Part shown: positions 45,372 to 52,883 of the stretch, one piece after another
Numbering within the stretch: position 1 is the stretch's first letter
How the letters are laid out: each line of letters begins with the position of its first letter
NCBI GenBank assembly: GCA_021731445.1
Contig: JAKFXK010000010.1
Span: forward strand, 1-64,000
Reading direction: 5' to 3'
Source: Nevskiaceae bacterium
GTDB lineage: Bacteria > Pseudomonadota > Gammaproteobacteria > Nevskiales > Nevskiaceae
DNA: 64,000 nt
The notes under the pieces: model-generated
The model's input: only the letters and a program-made list of their open reading frames with translations
Database searches by the model: none
What the model was told of the DNA's origin: nothing
Program-made: the position numbers and the translations under genes

Positions 45372-46753
45372 GGCGTTGGCTGCTCGGAGAAGGGCTTGCG
45401 GTAGGCATCTTCCAGCGCAGCAAACGCGCGCTGGGCGTCGAGTGCAGCGGCGGCGGTGAGCAGCGCGGCTTCGGCTTCTGCGGTCTCTGCCGCGAGCAGG
45501 CTTGGGCGGTCGCTGGCTCCTTCGGCCAAGAGCTTGCGCTCGGTCGCCGTCAATCGCGCGAGCCGCTGTTGATTGGCGCGTGCGGCCTGCCAGTTGGCTT
45601 GCGCGACCGGCCATTGGCGCTCGGCAGATTCCATCTGCGCAAACAGCGCCGCCTGCACCGCCAGCACATGGCGTGCGGCCAGTTCGCGTCGCGCCAGCGC
45701 CTCGGCAATCGGCCCCTCGTTGCGGTTGAACAGCGGGATCGGAAAGCCGACGCTGAGCTGGTTCTTGCGCACGCCGTGATCCCAGGTATAGGCCGGCGAG
45801 ACGCGCACATCCGGTGTGCGCCGTGCGACCTCGGTCTGCAAGCCCAGTTCGGCAAGATCGGTCTCGCGCAAGGCACGCAGCAGCTCTGGCCGCGCCAGCA
45901 GCGCGGCTTCGCGGTCGCTCTGGCTGACGATGGCGATGCGCTGCGCAGGGTCGCTTAGGTCAGGCCCGCGCAGTAGTGCTTCGGCGATGGCGGAGACCGG
46001 CACCCCGACCGCACTGGCGAGACGCTGGCGGGCGTCGGCGAGGCGCTGCCCCGCGAGCTGCTGGCGCTGGTGGGCAGCGGCAACATCCAGTTCCGCGCGC
46101 AGCACTTCAGCCGCCGCGCCCTCACCGACCGAGAGCCGCAGGCGTGCAGAGGCCAGCAGCCGCGCGCGCTGGTCAATCAGGCGGCTGAGCACGGTGGTTT
46201 CAGCCTCGGCCGCGGTCGCATCCAGCAGGGCGATTCGTACCGCACTGCGCAACTGCCAGAGCGCATCGGCGAGGTCGGTGCTCGCAGCCTGGGTTTGCAG
46301 CAGCGCGACCGCCTTGGCGCGGTCGCGGCTACCGGCCGCCTGCAACAGAAAGTCCACCGCCACCCCATACAGCCAGGCGGGCATTCCGGCGGCGGCGGCG
46401 ATGTATTCGGTGGAAAGATTCAGGGTGGGGTTGGGTCGCTGTGCGGCGGTGATCTCACCCGCCTGCGTCAGCGCCAGTCGGGCGCGCATCTCGGCCAGCA
46501 TGGGACTGCTGGCCTGTGCGGCCTGAAACCACTGGGCAAGGCTCCAGCCCTCGGCCAGTGGCGGCAGTTTCAGCGCGGCGGGGTCCAGCTGACGGGCCTC
46601 GTAAGCGCGCAGGCTGACAGCGGCATCGGGCTTTGCGGTCGGAGGCTGGCTGGCGCAAGCCGTGAGCCAGACACACAGCAGCATCGCTGCCGCCTTGAGG
46701 GCCTGCGCAGGCGACACGGTGCTCGGTGACGCTGAAGTCGGTGCAAGGCGCAT
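45368..46753 (-). CDS. TolC-family outer membrane efflux lipoprotein
   Basis: Lipobox LTACAS; TolC repeats; VSPAYTWDHGVRKNQLSVGFPIPLFNRNEGPIAEA. Confidence 0.9.
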   Translation of the reverse strand: MRLAPTSASPSTVSPAQALKAAAMLLCVWLTACASQPPTAKPDAAVSLRAYEARQLDPAALKLPPLAEGWSLAQWFQAAQASSPMLAEMRARLALTQAGEITAAQRPNPTLNLSTEYIAAAAGMPAWLYGVAVDFLLQAAGSRDRAKAVALLQTQAASTDLADALWQLRSAVRIALLDATAAEAETTVLSRLIDQRARLLASARLRLSVGEGAAAEVLRAELDVAAAHQRQQLAGQRLADARQRLASAVGVPVSAIAEALLRGPDLSDPAQRIAIVSQSDREAALLARPELLRALRETDLAELGLQTEVARRTPDVRVSPAYTWDHGVRKNQLSVGFPIPLFNRNEGPIAEALARRELAARHVLAVQAALFAQMESAERQWPVAQANWQAARANQQRLARLTATERKLLAEGASDRPSLLAAETAEAEAALLTAAAALDAQRAFAALEDAYRKPFSEQPTP

Positions 46754-46765
46754 GAACGCGGAAAC

Positions 46766-46796
46766 CAAAAAAGGCCGCAGTCGGGAAGACTGCGGC
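46766..46796 (-). terminator. rho-independent terminator
   Basis: Minus strand GCCGCAGTC-ttccc-GACTGCGGC-CTTTTTTGG: 9-bp perfect stem plus T-run. Confidence 0.85.
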
Positions 46797-46872
46797 TAAG
46801 ACATCCGCCGGGCTTGGGAAGGGCGCACCGGCGGCAGGGAGGAAACCGAGAAAGACAGTGTTCGAGTCAACT

Positions 46873-46889
46873 ATTAAGCCTGTATTAGG
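46873..46889 (-). promoter_or_regulatory. candidate OmpR/PmrA/QseB-type tandem site upstream of tolC-hlyD-RND operon
   Basis: Minus-strand CCTAAT-ACAGG-CTTAAT, ~120 bp upstream of start 46753. Confidence 0.5.
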
Positions 46890-46911
46890 GGCCAGGCACC
46901 GCGTGAACGTT

Positions 46912-48231
46912 TCAGCCAGTCAGTGGCAGTCGCACGCGCACCAGCAGGCCTGAGCCGCTTGCACCGTCTTCCAGCGTGATGCGGCCGCCGTGACGCTCGA
47001 CCACCTGGCGGGCGATGGCGAGGCCCAATCCGGTGCCGCTGGAGTCGGCCATGCCATCCCGCACGAATCGCTCGAACACCGCCTGCCGGCGTTCGGGGGC
47101 GATGCCCGGTCCGGTGTCGCAGACGGTGAGTTCGGCATCGGCATCGACCCGCTTGAGCGCGACATCGACCCTGCCCCCGGCCGGGGTGTGGCGAATGGCG
47201 TTGTCGAGCAGATTGGTGAGCAGGCTGCGCAGGCCCTCGCCGTCGCTGTGAATGCTCAGGGGCTGGCTCTCGACCAGTCCGAGATCCACCTGCTTTTGTG
47301 CAGCCAGCGGGAACAACTCAGCCAGCACGGTCTTCAGCAGCACTTCGAGATCGAGCGTGGCAAAGCACCGCTCTTGCGGAGTGCCGGGTTCGCTGCGGGC
47401 CAGCGCCAGCAACTGGGCGACGAGACGGCTGGCGCGATCGACCCCCTGCTTGAGGGCGTCGATGGCTTCGCGGCGGTCGCTGTGGCTCATCGCCCCCTGC
47501 ACACGCTGCACCTGCAAACTCACTACCGCGAGCGGTGTGCGTAGTTCGTGGGCGGCATCGGCCAGAAAGGCCTGCTGCCGTTGCGCTGCCTCGGCCTGGC
47601 GGGTCAGCAGTTCGTTCAAGGCGTCGATGACAGGCATCAGCTCGCGCGGTGCGCGATCCACCACCACCTGGCTGCGCTTGGCGGCACCGTGTCGCTGAAG
47701 CTGTTCCGCCAACGAGCGCAGAGGCCGTAGTAGCCGTGAGACGGCCCAGGCCGTGAACAGACCGATCAGCGGCAGAATGAGCAACAGCGGCAACAGCAGC
47801 CGCCCTGCACTGATGGCAGCCATCTCCTTTCTGGCCGAAAGGGCTTGGGCCACTTGCAGCCAGCCGCCGTCCGGCGTGGCGATGGAATACATGTGCCACT
47901 CATCGTCGGCGTTCCGCAGCTCCGAAGGCCCGGCTCTGGTCGGCATGGGCGCACGATCTTCGAGATCAGAGGCGTAGGTCAGAAGCCCTTCACGGCTCCA
48001 GAGCTGGATGACGATATCGTCGTCCTCCTCGGTCAGATGAAGTTGAGCCTGCTGCGCCAGGGCTTGGGGCGTGAGGTTGTTGGCGATCACCTTCAGACGG
48101 TCATCGAACAGCTCATCCAGCTCTTCCATCGACTGCCAGTACAGGCCCACCGAGGCGACGGCCCCCCCCACGAACAGGCCGACCAGCAGAGTCATCACCA
48201 GACGTCGTCGCAGCGAGGTGCTCTGGTTCAT
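46912..48231 (-). CDS. sensor histidine kinase (QseC/PmrB-like)
   Basis: AHELRTPLAVVSLQVQRVQG H-box; LLTNLLDNAIRHTPAGG; GLGLAIARQVVERHGG. Confidence 0.95.
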   Translation of the reverse strand: MNQSTSLRRRLVMTLLVGLFVGGAVASVGLYWQSMEELDELFDDRLKVIANNLTPQALAQQAQLHLTEEDDDIVIQLWSREGLLTYASDLEDRAPMPTRAGPSELRNADDEWHMYSIATPDGGWLQVAQALSARKEMAAISAGRLLLPLLLILPLIGLFTAWAVSRLLRPLRSLAEQLQRHGAAKRSQVVVDRAPRELMPVIDALNELLTRQAEAAQRQQAFLADAAHELRTPLAVVSLQVQRVQGAMSHSDRREAIDALKQGVDRASRLVAQLLALARSEPGTPQERCFATLDLEVLLKTVLAELFPLAAQKQVDLGLVESQPLSIHSDGEGLRSLLTNLLDNAIRHTPAGGRVDVALKRVDADAELTVCDTGPGIAPERRQAVFERFVRDGMADSSGTGLGLAIARQVVERHGGRITLEDGASGSGLLVRVRLPLTG

Positions 48232-48893
48232 GCGGTCTCCTTGCGAACGAAATAGCCGACGCCGCGCGCATTGCCGATAAAGTCAGCGTTCAACTTGCGG
48301 CGCAGCGCGTGAACATGCACCTCAAGAGCGTTGCTGGCGATCTCTTCATCCCAGCCGTAAAGCCGCTCCACCAGTTGCTCCTTGGTCCACACCCGGCCCG
48401 GTTGCTCCAGCAGCGCGGTCAGCAGCGCGAACTCGCGGCGGGTGAACAGCACCTCCTGCCCTGCGTAGCTGCCCTCGCGGGTGGCAAGGTCGAGACTGAG
48501 GCCGAGGTGTTCGATATTGGGCTGGGCATTGCCTGCACGCCGCCGAGCCAGTGCCCGCAAGCGCGCCAGCAACTCGTCCAGCTCGAAGGGCTTGACCAGG
48601 TAATCATCCGCACCACTATCCAGTCCCTTGACCCGATCGGCCACGGCATCGCGGGCGGTGAGAATCAGCACTGGCGTGTCTGAGCCTGCGCGGCGTGCGT
48701 CAGTGAGCACCCGCAGGCCGTCACGTCCTGGCAGGCCCAGGTCGAGCAGCACCATGTCGTAGCTCGTGGCCTGCCAATGCGTGCTGGCGGCAAGGCCATC
48801 GCGCACCCAGTCCACGGCATGGGTGTGCTGGGCGAGGCTTTTTTGCAGCGCCTCGCCCAGCATCGCATCGTCTTCAACCAGCAGGATTCGCAT
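48228..48893 (-). CDS. OmpR-family response regulator (QseB/PmrA-like)
   Basis: MRILLVEDDAMLGEAL; DLGLPGRDGL; LVKPFELDELLARLRAL; ASNALEVHVHALRRKLNADFIGNARGVGYF. Confidence 0.95.
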   Translation of the reverse strand: MRILLVEDDAMLGEALQKSLAQHTHAVDWVRDGLAASTHWQATSYDMVLLDLGLPGRDGLRVLTDARRAGSDTPVLILTARDAVADRVKGLDSGADDYLVKPFELDELLARLRALARRRAGNAQPNIEHLGLSLDLATREGSYAGQEVLFTRREFALLTALLEQPGRVWTKEQLVERLYGWDEEIASNALEVHVHALRRKLNADFIGNARGVGYFVRKETA

Positions 48894-48925
48894 GGTGTGT
48901 CGGCTCTCTGAAACAGGCCTTGAGC

Positions 48926-49300
48926 TTAGTCAGCCAGGCCCTTGGCCGCACCTTCGTGCTCATCTTCGCCCTCGTCGCTGTCATCAGCCTTGCTCGACAG
49001 CACCGCACCGGTCACGGCATCGAGGCGCACTTCACGCACATCCTGCCCATTCACCAGTTCGATCTCGTAGGCCAGCGGGCCTTCGTCCCCTTCCAGCTCG
49101 GCCTTGACTGCCTTGCCGCCAAACTGGGTCTGGCTGCGGGCGATGGCATCGCTCAGGGTGATCTTGGCGGCCTGCGATTCACGAATCGCGTCGTTCTCAG
49201 GGACCGCCTGTTTGGCCGCAATGGCGACGGTGGCAGAGGCGAGCACGAGGCCACCGGCAATGAGCAAAGCGGGTTTGGTCCAACGTTTGAAAGCAGTCAT
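48926..49300 (-). CDS. PepSY-domain protein
   Basis: Signal peptide; ITLSDAIARSQTQFGGKAVKAELEGDEGPLAYEIELVNGQDVREVRLDAVTGAVL. Confidence 0.9.
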   Translation of the reverse strand: MTAFKRWTKPALLIAGGLVLASATVAIAAKQAVPENDAIRESQAAKITLSDAIARSQTQFGGKAVKAELEGDEGPLAYEIELVNGQDVREVRLDAVTGAVLSSKADDSDEGEDEHEGAAKGLAD

Positions 49301-49356
49301 GGAGATTCCTTCATCAAGAGGCGGCTTATGCCGCTGAAGCATCCTCGCTGCGCAGA

Positions 49357-49373
49357 ATTAAGTGGGCATTAGC
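49357..49373 (-). promoter_or_regulatory. candidate OmpR/PmrA/QseB-type tandem site upstream of PepSY-RR-HK operon
   Basis: Minus-strand GCTAAT-GCCCA-CTTAAT, 57 bp upstream of start 49300. Confidence 0.5.
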
Positions 49374-49387
49374 TTTCGCCGAAACTG

Positions 49388-50722
49388 CTATCGAGTCGGC
49401 CAGCGCGTGTGATGGTCGTCGATCACAAAGGCATGAGCGTGCTGCGATGCAGGCGCGTGCGCTGCCAGATGCGGGTGATCGGCAGGCAGATCATCGTGGC
49501 GATGCGCTAGCGCGTCGCTGTCTTCCTGCGGCCAGAACCAGTGCGCCAGCGCGATGCCAAGCAGAGCCAGTGCCGCCATGGCCCAGAGTGCGGCCGCGAT
49601 ACTGACCTTGGCCCCCAGCCAGCCGACTACCGGGTAGGCGATCAGCCAGCAGGCATGGGAGAGCGAGAACTGTGCGGCGAACAGGGCGGGACGATCCCGC
49701 TCATTGGATGAGCGCCGCAGCAGGCGTCCGCCGGGCGTGACCAGTCCGGCATAGCTCATACCCAGCAGCAGCCAGCCGCTGAGCATGGCCGGCCATTGCA
49801 GTGCCGGTGTGAGCTGCCGCCACGCCACCGCGACGGCGATCAATACGCCGCAGAGCATCGTTGCCGCCGTGAGCATCACGCTGCGATCGCTGTAGCGCGT
49901 GAGCAGGCGCGGCAGCAACAGCGCCACCAGCATCGAGCCCGCGCCGTAGGTCGCTAGTGCAATGGCAACCGCACTCTCCGGCCGCGACAGGCCCTCGCGC
50001 ACGATCACCACGGTGTTGACGATCACCATCGCGCTGCCAGCGGCGGCGGTGAGCGTGAGGGCTAGCAGGCCGCGCAAGCGCGGGGTGGCCAGATAGATAC
50101 GCAGGCCCTGGGTGAGCTTGCGACCGACCCTGAGCTGTGGCCCGGCGGCAGGCGCCACTGGAAGCACCACCGAGAGCACCAACAGTGCCGAGCCAATGAA
50201 GCCAACCGCGGTGCCGAAGAACAAGCCCTGGTAGCTGATGACCAGCAGCAGCGCGGCCGCAAGCGCCGGACTCAAGAGATTTTCGAGGTCGTAGGCCAGG
50301 CGCGAGAGCGTCAGCGCGCGGGTGTAATCCGCCTCATCCGGCAGCACCTCCGGAATGGTCGCCTGAAAGATCGGCGTGAACGCCGCCGAACTGCTTTGCA
50401 GCACGAAGATCAGCAGGTAGATCTGCCAGATCTGATCCACCCAAGGCAGCAGCAGCACCACGGCCAGTCGGCTGACATCGAGGCTCACCAGCAGCGTGCG
50501 GCGCGGCAGCCGATTGGCGTAGGCGCCGGCGACGGGCGCGATCAGCACATAGGCGACCATCTTGATGGCGAGCGCCGTGCCGAGCACGGCACCGGCATCC
50601 TTGCCTGCCAGGTCATAGGCCAACAGGCCGAGTGCGACGGTGGCCAGACCCGTGCCGACCAGCGCCACGATCTGCGCGAAGAACAGTTGGCGATAGGTTC
50701 GGTTCTTCAGGATGGAAAACAT
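49388..50722 (-). CDS. MFS transporter
   Basis: MFSILKNRTYRQLFFAQIVALVGTGLATVALGLLAYDLAGK; ANRLPRRTLLVSLDVSR; 12-TM pattern. Confidence 0.85.
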   Translation of the reverse strand: MFSILKNRTYRQLFFAQIVALVGTGLATVALGLLAYDLAGKDAGAVLGTALAIKMVAYVLIAPVAGAYANRLPRRTLLVSLDVSRLAVVLLLPWVDQIWQIYLLIFVLQSSSAAFTPIFQATIPEVLPDEADYTRALTLSRLAYDLENLLSPALAAALLLVISYQGLFFGTAVGFIGSALLVLSVVLPVAPAAGPQLRVGRKLTQGLRIYLATPRLRGLLALTLTAAAGSAMVIVNTVVIVREGLSRPESAVAIALATYGAGSMLVALLLPRLLTRYSDRSVMLTAATMLCGVLIAVAVAWRQLTPALQWPAMLSGWLLLGMSYAGLVTPGGRLLRRSSNERDRPALFAAQFSLSHACWLIAYPVVGWLGAKVSIAAALWAMAALALLGIALAHWFWPQEDSDALAHRHDDLPADHPHLAAHAPASQHAHAFVIDDHHTRWPTR

Positions 50723-50735
50723 GCGCGTGCTCCGA

Positions 50736-51329
50736 TCAGCCCGGCCGGTAGAGCTTCTCGAAGTAGCCACTGACCTTGACCGTAATGGTCACGGCCTCCG
50801 TGCCCTTGTTCTTCCAATACCAGCCATGCGAGCCGCCGAAGGGGGCGGTGAAACTGCCGTGGCCTTCGGACTTGGCGCGATCCTTCCAGTGGGTCGTGAA
50901 GTTGTCGCCATCGTTCGGCTTCTCGCCGTGCATGTCGAAGTTCACCGGGCCGCCGGTGCTCTTCCAGCTGAAGACGAAGGCCTCGCCCGCCTTCATCTGC
51001 GCCTTGATCTCGGCCCCTTCGTTGGCTTGCAGGGTGAGCGTCATCTCGCCGCTCTGGTAGGGCGTGGGCTGCTGGATCACGCTCTCGATCACCGCTGCTG
51101 GCGCGTCGCTCATCACCACAGCAGGCGCTGGGACCGCTGCGCTCTCGGCAGCAGCGGGTGTGTGCAACGCCGTCAGGCCCATTGCCTTACCCAGGCCGGT
51201 GGGGTCAATGCCGTATTCGGCGGGCAGAACGGCGGCAATCAGGATGCCCCCGGCAGCCACCACCGCAAAGGCGGTCGCCTTGAGCAGCTGCAGCGTCGTG
51301 GCGTGCAGTGTGGGGTTGGTTTCGGTCAT
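50736..51329 (-). CDS. membrane-anchored periplasmic protein of unknown function
   Basis: One N-terminal TM; SGEMTLTLQANEGAEIKAQMKAGEAFVFSWKSTGGPVNFDMHGEKPNDGDNFTTHWKDR. Confidence 0.6.
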   Translation of the reverse strand: MTETNPTLHATTLQLLKATAFAVVAAGGILIAAVLPAEYGIDPTGLGKAMGLTALHTPAAAESAAVPAPAVVMSDAPAAVIESVIQQPTPYQSGEMTLTLQANEGAEIKAQMKAGEAFVFSWKSTGGPVNFDMHGEKPNDGDNFTTHWKDRAKSEGHGSFTAPFGGSHGWYWKNKGTEAVTITVKVSGYFEKLYRPG

Positions 51330-51339
51330 GGCAGTCTCA

Positions 51340-52035
51340 TCAGGATTGGAAGTAGCCGGCGAGCTGGTAGCCGGTGAGCACGAAGCCCGCCGTCATCAGC
51401 ACCATGTTGGCGGCAAAGGCTTGGCGGGTGAAGGCGCTGGTGCGCCGCCAGAAACCCATGACGATCAGGATGGCCGCGAGCGCCAGCAGCTGGCCGATTT
51501 CGACGCCGACGTTGAAGGCCAGCATGTTGGGCACCAGGCCGTCTTTCGACAGCGCGAAGTCTTGCAGCTTGGTGGCGAGTCCGAAGCCATGAAACAGGCC
51601 GAAGATCAGCACCGCTGCCTTGGTGTTGGGCTGAAACCCCAGCACGCGCTGAAACGCGCCGAGATTGTCGAGCGCCTTGTAGACCACCGAGAGGCCGATG
51701 ATGGCGTCTACCAGATAGGGGTTGACGTGCGTGCCGCTGAGCACGCCGAACAGCAGTGTGCTGCTGTGGCCGATAGCGAACAGGGTGACGTAGAGGCCGA
51801 CATCCTTGAGTCGATACAGGAAAAAGATCACCCCGAACAAAAACAGCAGGTGGTCATAGCCCGTGACCATGTGCTTGGCACCGAGATACAGGTAGGGCAA
51901 CAGTTGCGCGCCCTGCGCGGACTCGATGAAAGCGCCGTCGTCTTCCGCCACGCCATGCGCGGCGGCGGCACCGGCCCAGAGCAGGCCGGGCAACAGCAGG
52001 GTGAGTGCGTGGCCTATGCGATGCAGCGTGCTCAC
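51340..52035 (-). CDS. HupE/UreJ-family protein
   Basis: MVTGYDHLLFLFGVIFFLYRLKDVGLYVTLFAIGHSSTLLFG; AVLIFGLFHGFGLATKL; FNVGVEIGQLLALAAILI. Confidence 0.85.
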   Translation of the reverse strand: MSTLHRIGHALTLLLPGLLWAGAAAAHGVAEDDGAFIESAQGAQLLPYLYLGAKHMVTGYDHLLFLFGVIFFLYRLKDVGLYVTLFAIGHSSTLLFGVLSGTHVNPYLVDAIIGLSVVYKALDNLGAFQRVLGFQPNTKAAVLIFGLFHGFGLATKLQDFALSKDGLVPNMLAFNVGVEIGQLLALAAILIVMGFWRRTSAFTRQAFAANMVLMTAGFVLTGYQLAGYFQS

Positions 52036-52262
52036 GGCTGCTTGGGTGCGGCGGGAGCGGCTTCAGCGGCGGGCGCAGGCTCTGCCTTCTTCGCCGCTGG
52101 CTTGTGCGCGTGCTTGGGCTTGGGCGTGCTGGCCGCAGGCGGGGCCGACTTGCTCACTTCGGGCTTCAGCGGCAGCGGCGTTTCATCGTCATGCTGGGGA
52201 TGGGCGAAGGCCGGTGCGGCGAGCAGGCAGAGCAGCAAGGGGGCGATCAACTTTAGTTTCAT
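52032..52262 (-). CDS. small secreted Lys/Pro/Ala-rich protein
   Basis: Signal peptide MKLKLIAPLLLCLLAAPAFAHPQHDDETP, low-complexity tail; overlaps hupE start by 4 bp. Confidence 0.5.
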   Translation of the reverse strand: MKLKLIAPLLLCLLAAPAFAHPQHDDETPLPLKPEVSKSAPPAASTPKPKHAHKPAAKKAEPAPAAEAAPAAPKQP

Positions 52263-52337
52263 GGGTGATTCCTTGGGGAGGTGACAGGGTGACTGATGAC
52301 TACTGGTGACGGTACGCATGCGAGCTGCAATGAGGGT

Positions 52338-52868
52338 TCACGGCCAGGGCCTTGGCGTGCCGCGCTCATCGAGCAGCACCATATCCTGCGTCGCCCCCTC
52401 GCCGACATGGGCGGCATCGAGGCGGATGTCCTTGATCTGCAAGCCCAGGCCAACCGGCCGTTCACGCGCCAGCCGCCGCAGGTTTTCGGCATTCACATGG
52501 CCGTCGATGAAGTAGCCCATGTAGCGGGCCGGATGGCAGCCTCTTGCGGTGCTGGGCACGCGCCAGTTGCGGCGCACGAGGGCGAGGTCGTCAATCTCGA
52601 CATCGCGCACCGTGAAGCCCTCGGCGCGCAGTGCCTCCATCCAGCCGGCGGCGCAGTTGCACTGGTGCGTCCACGCCACTTCGACGAGCTTTTCGGGTGC
52701 CACCGGGAACAGCGTCTGCCAATTCAGAATGACCGCAGCCAGCGCGCCAAAAGGCAGCGCGATGCCGAGCGCGATCTTGAGTTCCTTGGGCACTCGGCTA
52801 GCGGCCTCCGGCTTGGTGCTGAGCTTGGGCTTGGCCGATACGCTGCGGGGCGTCGATTTACGGGGCAT
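52338..52868 (-). CDS. divergent DUF411-like protein
   Basis: WTHQCNCAAGWMEALRAEGFTVRDVEIDDLALVRRNWRVPSTARGCHPARYMGYFIDGHVNAENLRRLARERP. Confidence 0.7.
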   Translation of the reverse strand: MPRKSTPRSVSAKPKLSTKPEAASRVPKELKIALGIALPFGALAAVILNWQTLFPVAPEKLVEVAWTHQCNCAAGWMEALRAEGFTVRDVEIDDLALVRRNWRVPSTARGCHPARYMGYFIDGHVNAENLRRLARERPVGLGLQIKDIRLDAAHVGEGATQDMVLLDERGTPRPWP

Positions 52869-52883
52869 GTGCCGGTCGTCCAC

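Noticed and set aside
42799-45404. Long plus-strand ORFs opposite the RND and HlyD genes (e.g. 43455..45404, 649 aa)
   Set aside because: These are antisense shadows of high-GC coding sequence: Gln/His/Arg-rich with no family motifs.
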